Source: Pseudomonas sp. Gutcm_11s (GTDB lineage Bacteria > Pseudomonadota > Gammaproteobacteria > Pseudomonadales > Pseudomonadaceae). Taken from it: a DNA stretch of 64,000 nucleotides. Shown here piece after piece: positions 1 to 8,602 of the stretch. The translations under genes were made by a program, and so were the position numbers. The notes under the pieces were generated by a model, which did not search any database, was not told the DNA's origin, and saw nothing but the letters and a program-made list of their open reading frames with translations. Each line of letters opens with the position of its first letter. Within the stretch, counting starts at the first letter, position 1. The stretch spans positions 185,131 to 249,130 of the forward strand of contig NZ_JAQSUW010000014.1 of NCBI RefSeq assembly GCF_028649395.1. Reading direction: 5' to 3'.

Positions 1-85
1 GGAGAAGCGCGAGCTGCGCTACGGCCTGGCCACGCTGTGTGTCGGCGGCGGCATGGGCATCGCCACCATCATCGAACGTATTTGA
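1..85 (+). CDS. Acetyl-CoA acetyltransferase (thiolase), C-terminal end only
   Basis: The window opens inside a gene whose last 27 codons (from base 2, stop TGA at 83-85) are visible. They encode the thiolase C-terminal signature CVGGGMGIATIIER, the glycine-rich loop holding the second active-site cysteine that deprotonates acetyl-CoA. Thiolases cleave 3-ketoacyl-CoA to acetyl-CoA plus a shortened acyl-CoA. The next gene, 76 bases downstream, encodes the hydratase/dehydrogenase of the same cycle, so the two probably form a beta-oxidation operon with the thiolase first. The remainder lies outside the window, so length and substrate class cannot be judged. Confidence 0.9.
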   Translation, partial: EKRELRYGLATLCVGGGMGIATIIERI

Positions 86-88
86 CCG

Positions 89-142
89 GTAGGGCGGGTG
101 AAACCCGCGCAAATCACTAGGCGCGGGTTTCACCCGTCCTAC
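89..142. repeat. 22-bp inverted repeat between thiolase and fadJ-like gene
   Basis: Bases 89-110 and 121-142 are inverted copies of each other over 22 bp, with one G-T type mismatch and a 10-base loop. The repeat core is GGGTGAAACCCGCGC and its complement. It fills most of the 76-base intergenic gap and has no T-run, so it is not a classical terminator. Repeats of this look (GTAGGGTGGGTGAAACCC type) are scattered through many Pseudomonas genomes, so I call it a REP-like element. In the mRNA it would form a very stable hairpin between two operon genes. Confidence 0.7.
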
Positions 143-161
143 GCAGCAAGGAATCAGAGCA

Positions 162-2303
162 ATGACTGACGCCATCCGTTACGAAAAGGGCCAGGACAAT
201 ATCGTCGTCCTGACCATTGACATGCCTGGCCAGAGCGCCAACACCATGAACGCGGTGTACCGCGAGGCCATGGGCGCGGCCGTGGATCGCCTGGAGGCCG
301 AGAAGGACTCCATTGCTGGCTTAATCCTCACCTCGGGGAAGAAGACCTTCTTTGCCGGCGGCGACCTCAATGAGCTGGTCACCATCAGCAAGGCCGATGC
401 ACCGCGCTTCTATGCCGGCATCCTCGAGCTCAAGGGCCAGCTGCGTCGCCTGGAGAGCCTGGGCAAGCCGGTAGTGGCTGCCATCAACGGCGCCGCCCTG
501 GGTGGCGGCTGGGAAATCTGCCTGGCCTGCCATCACCGCATCGCCCTGAACGAAAGCCATGTGCAGCTGGGCTTGCCGGAAGTCACCCTCGGCCTGCTGC
601 CGGGCGGCGGCGGGGTGGTACGCATGGTGCGCCTGCTGGGCCTGGAGAAGTCCTTGCCGTACCTGGTCGAGGGCAAGAAGGTGCGGGTCGACGCCGCGCT
701 GAAAGCCGGCCTGCTGCATGACCTGGCCGATAACCGCGAGGCGCTGCTGAGCAAGGCCCGCGCCTGGATCGCCGCCAACCCGGTCGCCGTGCAGCCCTGG
801 GATGTGAAGGGCTACAAGATACCCGGCGGCACGCCGAGCTCGCCGGCCATGGCGCAGATGCTGGTCATCGCGCCGAGCGTGCTGCGCAGCAAGACCAAGG
901 GCTGCTTCCCGGCACCGGAGAAGATCATGTGTGCCGCCGTCGAAGGCGCGCAGGTCGACTTCGATACCGCGCAGCTGATCGAGGCGCGCTACTTCACCGA
1001 ACTGGTCACCGGCCAGGTGGCGAAGAACATGATCGGCACCTTCTGGTTCCAGCTGAACGAGATCAACGCCGGCAGCTCGCGCCCGCAGGGCATTCCGCAG
1101 TACGTAACCAAGAAGGTCGGCGTGCTCGGTGCCGGCATGATGGGGGCTGGCATCGCCTATGTGTCGGCCGCGGCCGGCATCGAGGTGGTGCTCAAGGACG
1201 TTTCGCTCGAAGCGGCGGAGAAGGGCAAGGCCTATTCGGCCAAGCTGCTGGACAAGAAGGTCGCCAAGGGCCAGATGACGGCGGAGAAGCGCGACGCCTT
1301 CCTCGCCCGCATCCTGCCGAGTGCCAGCGACGCCGACCTCGAAGGTTGCGACCTGATCATCGAGGCGGTGTTCGAAGACCGTAACCTCAAGGCCAAGGTC
1401 AACGCCGCCGCCGAGGCCGCCGCGCTGCCGGATGCCGTGGTCGCGTCCAACACCTCGACCCTGCCGATCACCGGCCTGGCCACCGCAGTGCAGCGTCCGG
1501 ACAAGTTCATCGGCCTGCACTTCTTCAGCCCGGTGGACAAGATGCCGCTGGTGGAGATCATTCGCGGCGAGAAGACCAGCGACGAGACCCTGGCCCGCGG
1601 TTTTGACTACGTGCTGCAGATCAAGAAGACCCCGATCGTGGTCAAGGATGCGCGCGGCTTCTTCACCTCGCGGGTGTTCGCCACCTTCATCAACGAAGGC
1701 ATCGCCATGCTCGGCGAGGGCGTGAACGCGGCGATGATCGAGAACGAGGCGCTCAACGTGGGCATGCCGGTCGGCCCGCTGGCTATCTCCGATGAAATCT
1801 CCCTGAGCCTGGCTGCGCATATCCGCAACCAGAACATCGATGACCTCAAGGCCGAGGGCAAGGCCCTGCCACAGCACCCGGCCTTTGCCATCGTCGACCT
1901 GATGCTCGAGTTCAAGCGGCCGGGCAAGGCAGCTGGCGGCGGTTTCTACGAGTATCCAGCGGACGGTAAGAAATACCTCTGGCCGGAGCTCAAGGCCCAC
2001 TTCGAGAAGGCCGAGCACCAGGTGCCGCGCGAAGATGTGCGCGATCGTTTCCTGTTTGCCCAGGCCATCGACACCGTGCGCTGCGTGGAGGAGGGCGTGC
2101 TGACCTCCACCGCCGACGCCAATATCGGCTCGATCTTCGGCATCGGCTTCGCTGCCTGGACGGGTGGCGCCCTGCAGTACATCAACCAGTACGGCCTGCA
2201 GGCCTTCGTCAGCCGCGCCCGGCAGCTTGCCGAGCGCTATGGCGAGCGCTTCCAGCCGCCGGCGCTGCTGGTCGAGAAAGCCAATAGTGGCGAGCTGTTC
2301 TGA
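162..2303 (+). CDS. Fatty-acid oxidation multifunctional enzyme (enoyl-CoA hydratase / 3-hydroxyacyl-CoA dehydrogenase)
   Basis: This 713-residue FadB/FadJ-type protein catalyses hydration of 2-enoyl-CoA and NAD-dependent oxidation of 3-hydroxyacyl-CoA. The crotonase domain (about 1-190) shows the oxyanion segment NGAALGGGWE and both hydratase glutamates, E118 and E140 (GLPEVTLG). The dehydrogenase half starts at the dinucleotide motif GAGMMGAG (about 323-330) and carries the catalytic histidine H453 in GLHFFSPVDKMP. The size fits the alpha subunit of the trifunctional complex. The start follows the AAGGA at 148-152. The thiolase lies upstream, the reverse of the usual fadBA order, and matches a P. 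aeruginosa-type thiolase/dehydrogenase pair. A strong terminator follows. Confidence 0.93.
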   Translation: MTDAIRYEKGQDNIVVLTIDMPGQSANTMNAVYREAMGAAVDRLEAEKDSIAGLILTSGKKTFFAGGDLNELVTISKADAPRFYAGILELKGQLRRLESLGKPVVAAINGAALGGGWEICLACHHRIALNESHVQLGLPEVTLGLLPGGGGVVRMVRLLGLEKSLPYLVEGKKVRVDAALKAGLLHDLADNREALLSKARAWIAANPVAVQPWDVKGYKIPGGTPSSPAMAQMLVIAPSVLRSKTKGCFPAPEKIMCAAVEGAQVDFDTAQLIEARYFTELVTGQVAKNMIGTFWFQLNEINAGSSRPQGIPQYVTKKVGVLGAGMMGAGIAYVSAAAGIEVVLKDVSLEAAEKGKAYSAKLLDKKVAKGQMTAEKRDAFLARILPSASDADLEGCDLIIEAVFEDRNLKAKVNAAAEAAALPDAVVASNTSTLPITGLATAVQRPDKFIGLHFFSPVDKMPLVEIIRGEKTSDETLARGFDYVLQIKKTPIVVKDARGFFTSRVFATFINEGIAMLGEGVNAAMIENEALNVGMPVGPLAISDEISLSLAAHIRNQNIDDLKAEGKALPQHPAFAIVDLMLEFKRPGKAAGGGFYEYPADGKKYLWPELKAHFEKAEHQVPREDVRDRFLFAQAIDTVRCVEEGVLTSTADANIGSIFGIGFAAWTGGALQYINQYGLQAFVSRARQLAERYGERFQPPALLVEKANSGELF

Positions 2304-2363
2304 TCGAACGAGCTAACGCATGACCCTGCACTGGAGCAAATGCGTGAGTTCCAGTGTCCCTTT

Positions 2364-2392
2364 CGGGAGGCTTTTGGCCTCCCGTTTTTTTT
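2364..2392 (+). terminator. Rho-independent terminator after fadJ-like gene
   Basis: An 8-bp perfect stem, CGGGAGGC (2364-2371) with GCCTCCCG (2377-2384), has a five-base loop and is followed by eight T residues (2385-2392). It ends the thiolase/dehydrogenase transcript and lies before the converging AraC-type gene. Confidence 0.9.
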
Positions 2393-2440
2393 GCCTGCCG
2401 TCTGGGCGAGATGGAGACGGAGAAATTGCAAATATCGACA

Positions 2441-3481
2441 CTATGAGTGCGGCTTGGCGGCGTCCTGGCGGGCCTTGCGCAGCGTGCCCGGCGGGTGGCC
2501 TGCCCACTGGGCGAAGGCGCGGCGGAAGGTGGCCTGGTCGGAGAAGCCGAGGTCGGCGGCGATCTGCTTGACCGGCGTGTCCGTGCACGACAGCAGCTGC
2601 ATGGCCTGGCGAAAGCGCCAGCCGTCCTTGATGCTCTGGAAACTCTCGCCCAGTGCGGCCAGCTTGCGGTGCAGAGTACGCGGCGACATGGCCATGTGCG
2701 ACGCCGCCTCTTCCAGGGTCAGCGGCTGCGGCATGCTCTGCTGCAGCATGGCGACCAGGCGCGCCGGCAGCTCGGCCTGCTCGACCAGCACCTCGATGAA
2801 ACTGGCCGGTGCGCGGCGCATCAGCCGGGAGATCTCCTCCGGCGTGCGGACGATGGGCAGCGCCAAGGTGTCGGCGGCGAACTCGATGCTGGCCTTCTCG
2901 GCGTCGAAGTGCAGGGGCGCGGCTAGCAGCATGCTCAAGGCCATGGCGTGCCTGGGTTTGCCCAGCGGCAGGGATACCGAGTTCAGCGGCACCCGCTGGC
3001 CAAACAGCCAGGACAGCACGCCGCAGAGGGTGAACAGTGCCAGCTCGTAGGCGAGGGCGCGATCGCCCGTGGGCGGCACCATCTCGAACAGGTTGAGCCG
3101 TGCCCGCTGGGTGCGGGTTTCGGCCTGGAACTCGGCGCGGAAATCGCCCATCACCAGGGCAATGCAGCGAGCCAGAACCGGTAGGCAATTCTGCAGCGTG
3201 GTGGTGGTCAGCGCCGCGCGGCAGAGCATTTCGATGCCGCCGATCGGCACCGCGCGCGAGTGCAGGCCGCAGGACTCGTCCTGCAGGCCGATGACGATGC
3301 CGCCGTAGAGCTGGGAGAACTGCTTGGTGCTGACCCGCGCGCCGCGCCCGCCCAGATCCGCCTCGTCGATATGCGCCATTGCCATCAGCTCGGCGCGCGA
3401 CAGACCGCGGGCTTCGGCAGCTGTAAGCAGGCCGCGGGCGTAGCGGGCGGGGATCACGGCTTGGCTCAGGTCGACATTCAC
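2441..3481 (-). CDS. AraC-family transcriptional regulator
   Basis: The 346-residue protein has a long N-terminal ligand-sensing domain of the AraC subgroup seen in OruR/ArgR-like and fatty-acid-linked regulators. Two helix-turn-helix units lie at about 254-340, including LTLEEAASHMAMSPRTLHRK and IAADLGFSDQATFRRAF. It is transcribed divergently from the dienoyl-CoA-reductase-like SDR, with 114 bases between starts, so it probably controls the 3596-8511 cluster. The inducer is unknown; an acyl chain or acyl-CoA is an inference from context. Confidence 0.88.
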   Translation of the reverse strand: MNVDLSQAVIPARYARGLLTAAEARGLSRAELMAMAHIDEADLGGRGARVSTKQFSQLYGGIVIGLQDESCGLHSRAVPIGGIEMLCRAALTTTTLQNCLPVLARCIALVMGDFRAEFQAETRTQRARLNLFEMVPPTGDRALAYELALFTLCGVLSWLFGQRVPLNSVSLPLGKPRHAMALSMLLAAPLHFDAEKASIEFAADTLALPIVRTPEEISRLMRRAPASFIEVLVEQAELPARLVAMLQQSMPQPLTLEEAASHMAMSPRTLHRKLAALGESFQSIKDGWRFRQAMQLLSCTDTPVKQIAADLGFSDQATFRRAFAQWAGHPPGTLRKARQDAAKPHS

Positions 3482-3595
3482 GGTGAAATCCTAGTTGGCT
3501 ATTTTTGCCATATTTATGTCGTATCACGGCATCGACCCAACAGGCAAGCGAGCCAACACTGCGTACCCATCAACCCATGAGTACGAGGTGCAACG

Positions 3596-4378
3596 ATGAG
3601 CTTCTCCAAGCAGGTGGTTTTCATTGCCGGCGGCAGCAGCGGGATCAATCTCGGCATCGCCGATGCCTTCGCCCAGGCCGGTGCCAGCGTGGCCATCCTC
3701 GGCCGCAGTCAGAACAAGCTCGACGCGGCCGTGGCCCAGCTGCTCCGCCATGGCGGGCAAGTCCTCGGCTTCGCCGCCGACGTGCGTGACTTCGATGGCG
3801 TGGCCACCGCCCTGGCGGCCACCGCCGAGCAGCTCGGCCCCATCGACGTGCTGGTGTCCGGCGCGGCCGGCAACTTCCTGGCCCCGGCCGCCAACATGTC
3901 GTCCAACGCCTTCCGCACCGTGGTCGACATCGACCTGCTCGGCACCTTCAATGTGCTGCGCGCGGCCTTCCCGCACCTGCGCAAGCCGGGGGCGCGCATC
4001 GTCAATATCAGCGCCGGGCAGAGCTGGATGCCGACGCCGCTGCAGGCCCACGTGTGCGCGGCCAAGGCCGGCGTCGACCAGCTGACCCGCACCCTGGCCA
4101 TTGAGTGGGGGCAGACCGGCGTGCGCGTCAACTCGATCGCCCCGGGCCCCATCGAAGGCACCGAGGGCATGGCGCGTCTGGCGCCGAATGCCAAGGCCCA
4201 CGCCGCCTGGGTGCGCTCGGTGCCGCTGGGTCGCTTCGGCCAGCTGGAGGACATCAGCAATGCCGCGCTCTGGCTCTGCTCGCCGCAGGCCGGCTACGTC
4301 ACCGGCGTGGTGCTGTCGGTCGACGGCGGCCTGGCGCTGGGCGGCTCGGGAGCTATCACCCAGGCCCTGATGGGCTGA
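3596..4378 (+). CDS. SDR oxidoreductase resembling 2,4-dienoyl-CoA reductase
   Basis: The 260-residue Rossmann protein has the nucleotide motif AGGSSGINLGIA (about 11-22). It lacks the standard SDR YxxxK: the corresponding segment is QAHVCAAKAG, with histidine in the Tyr position. That replacement, the AAGNFLAP segment and NSIAPGPIEGTEG all match the peroxisomal/mitochondrial 2,4-dienoyl-CoA reductase subgroup, which reduces dienoyl-CoA arising from unsaturated fatty acids. RBS GAGG lies seven bases before the ATG. It heads a same-strand series with acyl-CoA dehydrogenases and an enoyl-CoA isomerase, which supports an auxiliary role in beta-oxidation of unsaturated chains. Confidence 0.82.
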   Translation: MSFSKQVVFIAGGSSGINLGIADAFAQAGASVAILGRSQNKLDAAVAQLLRHGGQVLGFAADVRDFDGVATALAATAEQLGPIDVLVSGAAGNFLAPAANMSSNAFRTVVDIDLLGTFNVLRAAFPHLRKPGARIVNISAGQSWMPTPLQAHVCAAKAGVDQLTRTLAIEWGQTGVRVNSIAPGPIEGTEGMARLAPNAKAHAAWVRSVPLGRFGQLEDISNAALWLCSPQAGYVTGVVLSVDGGLALGGSGAITQALMG

Positions 4379-4409
4379 GTTTCGAAGTCCTTAATCGCAA
4401 GAGAGCGCC

Positions 4410-5525
4410 ATGACCAACAATCAGCCCTTCGACCTGAACCTCGGCGACGACCAGCGCATGACGCGCGAGTCGCTGCAGCGCTTCGCCCAGGACGTCCTGC
4501 GCCGCCATAGCCGTGAGGCCGACGAGGCTGCCGGCGTGCCGGCGGACTTCTATACCCGCAGCCTGGAACTGGGCCTCACCCTCATGCCGATTCCCGAGGC
4601 CCAAGGTGGTGCGGGCGCCGCACGCTCGCCGATCTCCAACATGCTGGCCATCGAGGATCTGGCCTGGGGCGACATGTCCCTGGCGCTGGGTGCGGTGACG
4701 CCGCTGGCCTTCGTCAACACGTTGCTCGACCAGGGCAGCCAGGCCCAGCAGGAGAAATACCTGCCGCGCCTGGCCGGCGAAAACTTCGTCGCCGCCAGCG
4801 TGGCGCTGATGGAGCCGCGAGCGCGCTTCGACGCCAGCGAGCTGCGCACCACTGCGCGTCGCACCGGCACCGGCTACGTGCTCAATGGCGAGAAGTCCCT
4901 GGTGGCGCTGGGCCTGTCGGCCGAGCTACTGCTGGTGGTGGCGCAGCTACAGGACGAGGAGGGCACGGCCGCCTTTATCGTCGAGCGCGACGCCACCGGA
5001 GTGAGCGCCGTGCGCGAGGAGACCATGGGCCTCAAGGCGCTGGAGCTGGCGCGCATCCGCTTCGAGGAGGTGCAGGTCGAGGCCTGCGTCAGGCTCGGCG
5101 AGGGCGAGAAAGCTTTCGACCTGCAGCGCCTGGTGGATCTGGCGCGCATCGGCACCTGCGCCCTGGCGGTGGGTACCTGCCAGGCGGTGCTGGATTACGT
5201 GGTGCCCTACGTGAACGAGCGCAAGGCGTTCGGCGAGCCCATCGCCCAGCGCCAGTCCGTGGCCTTCATGGTGGCGAACATGGCCATCGAGCTGGAGGGC
5301 ATGCGCCTGCTGACCTGGCGCGCGGCATCGCGCGCCGAGCAGGGCCTCGACTTCCACAAGGAGGCTTACCTGGCTCGCGTGCTCTGCGCCGAGAAGGCCA
5401 TGGAGATCGGCACCAACGGCATCCAGCTGCTGGGCGGGCACGGCTTTATCCGCGAGCACCTGGTGGAGCTGTTCTATCGCAACTTGCGGGCCATCGGCCT
5501 GCTCGAAGGCGCGGCCATTATCTGA
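4410..5525 (+). CDS. Acyl-CoA dehydrogenase family protein
   Basis: The 371-residue flavoprotein has the full acyl-CoA dehydrogenase fold, with an N-terminal helical domain, a middle beta domain (ALGLSAELLLVV region) and a C-terminal helical domain ending YRNLRAIGLLEGAAII. The glutamate E366 sits where medium-chain enzymes place the catalytic base, but the chain stops five residues later, so the usual tail after EGT is missing. The middle domain also departs from the common TEPxAGSD motif (it has MEPRARFDAS), suggesting an atypical subfamily. It starts 31 bases after the SDR and is followed by a second dehydrogenase, so they may work as a pair or on different substrates. Confidence 0.85.
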   Translation: MTNNQPFDLNLGDDQRMTRESLQRFAQDVLRRHSREADEAAGVPADFYTRSLELGLTLMPIPEAQGGAGAARSPISNMLAIEDLAWGDMSLALGAVTPLAFVNTLLDQGSQAQQEKYLPRLAGENFVAASVALMEPRARFDASELRTTARRTGTGYVLNGEKSLVALGLSAELLLVVAQLQDEEGTAAFIVERDATGVSAVREETMGLKALELARIRFEEVQVEACVRLGEGEKAFDLQRLVDLARIGTCALAVGTCQAVLDYVVPYVNERKAFGEPIAQRQSVAFMVANMAIELEGMRLLTWRAASRAEQGLDFHKEAYLARVLCAEKAMEIGTNGIQLLGGHGFIREHLVELFYRNLRAIGLLEGAAII

Positions 5526-5605
5526 GCGCCGTCTACGACCTCTGGCAACGCCGTTTGACCGACGCGCAGCAGGTCGTGGAAGGGTTCTAAAGCGAGGAAA
5601 GCAAC

Positions 5606-6802
5606 ATGATCAACCTGGAAGTACCCGCCAAGCTGCAGACCGTGCCGAACATGGCGCGCACCCTGGCCAAGCAAGTGTTCCGCCCCATCAGCCGCAAGTA
5701 CGACAAGGCCGAGCATGCCAAGCCCATCGAACTGGTGCCGGTGGCTGACATGATCAGGACGACCGGGGTCATGAACGGCCCGGTAGAGAAGGGCGAGCGC
5801 GCACCATCCGCCGGGGTGAAAAACGGCCAGAACATGATGGCGGTGCTGACTACCGCGGAAATGAGCTGGGGCGACGTGGCCATGCTCAACAGCATTCCGG
5901 GTCTCGGCCTGGGCAATGCGGCGATCACCGCCGTGGGCACGCCCGAGCAGCGCAATCAGTTCGGCAAGCTCTGGTGTGCCATGGCCATCACCGAGCCAGG
6001 CGCCGGTTCCGACACCGCCAACATCGTCACCAGCGCGCGGCTGGAGGGCGAGGAGTGGGTGCTCAACGGCGAGAAGATCTTCGTCACTGCCGGCCAGTTC
6101 TGCGATGCGGTGGTGGTCTGGGCAACGCTGGACAAGAAGCTCGGCAAACGTGCGATCAAGTCCTTCATCGTGCCCAAGGGCGCGCCGGGCATGCAGGTGG
6201 TGCGCCTGGAACCGAAGCTGGGCTTCCGGGTTTCCGACACGGCCGCCATCACTTTCACCGACTGCCGCATTCCCAAGGATCACGTGCTGGGTTCGGCGGA
6301 GATCGCCGAGGACGCCAAGCAGGCCCTCGGCGGCGCTATGCAGACCTTCGACAACACCCGCCCGGTGGTCGCGGCCATGGCCCTGGGCGTGGCGCGGGCG
6401 GCGCTCGACCTGTTGTACGAGATCCTCGGTCGCGAGGGCTTCACACCGAGTTACGAGCGCAGCCTGTGGAACGCCAGCGCGCTGGAGGCGGAGATCTACC
6501 GCATGGAGGCCGACTACGAGGCGGCGCGCCTGCTCAGCCTGAAGGCGGCGTGGATGGCGGACAACAAGCGGCCCAACTCCATGGAGGCGTCGATGGCCAA
6601 GGCCAAGGCGGGGCGCATGGGTAATCAGGTGACCCTGCGCTGCGTCGAGCTCTGCTCGACCCTCGGCTTCAGCGAGGAACACCTGCTGGAGAAGTTCGCC
6701 CGCGACTCGAAGATCCTCGACATCTTCGAGGGCACCCAGCAGATCCAGCAGCTGATTGTTGCCCGTGCTGTGCTGGGGCTTTCGTCGGCGCAGCTCAAGT
6801 AG
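5606..6802 (+). CDS. Acyl-CoA dehydrogenase (medium-chain type)
   Basis: The 398-residue enzyme has canonical motifs: AITEPGAGSDTANI for flavin and substrate binding, the middle beta domain, and DIFEGTQQIQQLIVAR at the C-terminus with catalytic base E375. FAD-linked alpha,beta-dehydrogenation of acyl-CoA, passing electrons to ETF, is the expected reaction. The RBS GAGGAAAG precedes the ATG. It lies 80 bases downstream of the other dehydrogenase and 12 bases before the isomerase gene, within one transcription unit. Chain-length preference cannot be read from sequence. Confidence 0.9.
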   Translation: MINLEVPAKLQTVPNMARTLAKQVFRPISRKYDKAEHAKPIELVPVADMIRTTGVMNGPVEKGERAPSAGVKNGQNMMAVLTTAEMSWGDVAMLNSIPGLGLGNAAITAVGTPEQRNQFGKLWCAMAITEPGAGSDTANIVTSARLEGEEWVLNGEKIFVTAGQFCDAVVVWATLDKKLGKRAIKSFIVPKGAPGMQVVRLEPKLGFRVSDTAAITFTDCRIPKDHVLGSAEIAEDAKQALGGAMQTFDNTRPVVAAMALGVARAALDLLYEILGREGFTPSYERSLWNASALEAEIYRMEADYEAARLLSLKAAWMADNKRPNSMEASMAKAKAGRMGNQVTLRCVELCSTLGFSEEHLLEKFARDSKILDIFEGTQQIQQLIVARAVLGLSSAQLK

Positions 6803-6814
6803 TAGGAGTCGTTG

Positions 6815-7498
6815 ATGAGCACGATGAAGCTGGAAAAACACGACGGGATCTTCGTTCTCACCCTGACCCAGGGAGAGGCCGGCAACCTGCTGTGCGACGA
6901 GGTGCTGCAGGAGTACCAAGAGAACTTCGACGCGATCGAGCGTGAGCGTGGCAATGTGGCACTGGTGATCACCAGTACCGATCCCAAGACCTTCTGCAAC
7001 GGCATCAACCTGCCGTGGCTGATGCGGCAGAAGAATCCCATGGCCTTTGCCTCGCGGCTGGAGAACTTCCTGATTCGCCTGGGCCTGCTCAACCTGCCGG
7101 TGGTGGCGGCCATCAATGGCAACGCCTATGCCGGCGGCGCGCTGATCGCCACGGCCAGCGACTTCCGCCTGATGCGCGCCGATCGTGGGCGCTTCTGCTT
7201 CTCGGAGGTGAAGATCAAGCTGCCCTTCACTCCGGCGCTGCTGGATATCGTGCGCCTGCTGCCAAACCGCGCTGCCATCGAGGAGTTGGCGCTGACCGGC
7301 AATGCCTGGGGCGGCGAGGAGTGCGCGCGCCGTGAGGTGGTGCAGCAGGCGCTGCCGGAAGACCAGGTGCTGCCTGCCGCCATGGCCCTGGCTGCCGATA
7401 TGGCGACCCGTGATCGCGCCACCTACACGGCGATCAAGCGCGGCCTGCGTCCGGTGCTGGTGGGGCTGGCCGGGCAGCGCGGTATCCCTGTAGTTTGA
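6815..7498 (+). CDS. Crotonase-family protein, probable delta3-delta2-enoyl-CoA isomerase
   Basis: The 227-residue protein has the crotonase oxyanion-hole segments TFCNGINL and NGNAYAGGAL. The first hydratase glutamate is absent (ALIATA in place of the GGGxE pattern), while E131 in RGRFCFSEVKIKLP is retained. A single base at this place, together with the RADRGRF stretch, is typical of plant and bacterial enoyl-CoA isomerases, which move cis/trans-3 double bonds to trans-2. The start at 6815 is chosen because AGGAG (6804-6808) lies six bases upstream; an in-frame TTG at 6812 is less likely. With the dienoyl-CoA-reductase-like SDR it makes a set for unsaturated fatty acids. Confidence 0.75.
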   Translation: MSTMKLEKHDGIFVLTLTQGEAGNLLCDEVLQEYQENFDAIERERGNVALVITSTDPKTFCNGINLPWLMRQKNPMAFASRLENFLIRLGLLNLPVVAAINGNAYAGGALIATASDFRLMRADRGRFCFSEVKIKLPFTPALLDIVRLLPNRAAIEELALTGNAWGGEECARREVVQQALPEDQVLPAAMALAADMATRDRATYTAIKRGLRPVLVGLAGQRGIPVV

Positions 7499-7506
7499 GC
7501 ACATCC

Positions 7507-7527
7507 GGCGCCTGCCGAGCAGGCGCC
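7507..7527 (+). promoter_or_regulatory. Intergenic hairpin without T-run
   Basis: GGCGCCTGC (7507-7515) pairs perfectly with GCAGGCGCC (7519-7527) around a three-base loop, between the isomerase stop and the flavoenzyme start. There is no T-tract, so it is more likely an mRNA-processing or stability element, or a partial attenuator, than a full terminator. Confidence 0.6.
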
Positions 7528-7554
7528 ATCCCGTGGATGAAACAGGAGTTCATG

Positions 7555-8511
7555 ATGTCCAGATTGCCCGCACCACTGGATCGTTTGCCCTTTCCGGTGA
7601 TCGGCTCGCCGCTGTTCATCATCAGCAACCCCAAGCTGGTGATCGAGCAGTGCAAGGCCGGCGTGGTCGGCTCCATGCCGGCGCTCAATGCCCGTCCCGC
7701 CTCACTGCTGGAAGACTGGCTGGCGGAGATAACCGAGACCCTGGCGGCCCATAACCGGGAAAATCCCGACAGCCCGGCGGCGCCCTTTGCCATCAACCAG
7801 ATCGTGCACCGCAGCAACGACCGCCTGGAGCACGACATGGAGCTCTGCGTGAAGTATCGCGTGCCGATCATCATCACCTCGCTCGGTGCGCGCGAGGACA
7901 TCTACGCGGCGGCGCATTCCTATGGCGGCGTGGTGCTGCACGACGTGATCAACAACGCCTTTGCCCGCAAGGCGGTCGAGAAGGGCGCCGATGGCCTGAT
8001 CGCCGTCGCCGCAGGTGCAGGAGGCCATGCCGGGGAGAAGAGCCCGTTCGCCCTGATCCAGGAGATCCGCCAGTGGTTCGATGGCCCGCTGGCCCTGTCC
8101 GGCGCCATCGCCACCGGCGGCGCCGTGCTGGCCGCCCAGGCCATGGGCGCTGACTTCGCCTATATCGGCTCGGCCTTCATCGCCACCGAGGAGGCCAATG
8201 CCGCCGACACCTACAAAAAGGCCATCGTCGAGTGCTCGTCCGACGACATCGTCTACAGCAACCTCTTCACCGGCGTGCACGGCAACTACCTGAAGCCGTC
8301 GATCATCGCCGCTGGCCTGGATCCCAACGCCCTGGCGCAGAGCGATCCCAGCCAGATGAACTTCGGCGGTGACGCCAAGAAGGCCTGGAAGGACATCTGG
8401 GGCTGCGGCCAGGGTATTGGCTCGGTCAGCAGGGTGCAGGCGGTAGCCGGCTATGTTGCCCAGCTCAAACGTGAATATGCAGAGGCGAAGGCTAGATTGG
8501 TTGAAGCCTGA
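7555..8511 (+). CDS. Nitronate monooxygenase / NAD(P)H-dependent flavin oxidoreductase family
   Basis: The 318-residue protein has the 2-nitropropane dioxygenase fold: an FMN TIM barrel with VAAGAGGHAGEKSPF around H158, the position of the catalytic/FMN-contacting histidine, and a phosphate-binding GADFAYIGSAFIATEEA segment near 220. True nitronate oxidation is unproven, since many members in lipid-degradation clusters act on other substrates or are NADH:quinone reductases. The start at 7555 is six bases after AGGAG (7544-7548); an adjacent in-frame ATG at 7552 and a TTG at 7495 are poorer choices. It is the last gene of the beta-oxidation block. Confidence 0.85.
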   Translation: MSRLPAPLDRLPFPVIGSPLFIISNPKLVIEQCKAGVVGSMPALNARPASLLEDWLAEITETLAAHNRENPDSPAAPFAINQIVHRSNDRLEHDMELCVKYRVPIIITSLGAREDIYAAAHSYGGVVLHDVINNAFARKAVEKGADGLIAVAAGAGGHAGEKSPFALIQEIRQWFDGPLALSGAIATGGAVLAAQAMGADFAYIGSAFIATEEANAADTYKKAIVECSSDDIVYSNLFTGVHGNYLKPSIIAAGLDPNALAQSDPSQMNFGGDAKKAWKDIWGCGQGIGSVSRVQAVAGYVAQLKREYAEAKARLVEA

Positions 8512-8602
8512 ATAGGCATAGGGTGGGGGGAGTGTGCCTGCTTTCTGCCGATAGCGAGCCTTTGCGAGAGGCTGCTACCGGTCAATAGCGGACGTTGGAC
8601 TA

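Noticed and set aside
321..2018. Long minus-strand open frame opposite the fadJ-like gene
   Set aside because: It mirrors the codon structure of the real gene, is rich in Arg/His/Gln/Leu of antisense high-GC frames and has no recognisable domain.
5474..7504. 676-codon minus-strand open frame across two acyl-CoA dehydrogenase/isomerase genes
   Set aside because: It covers several genes with strong motifs on the plus strand and has antisense composition.
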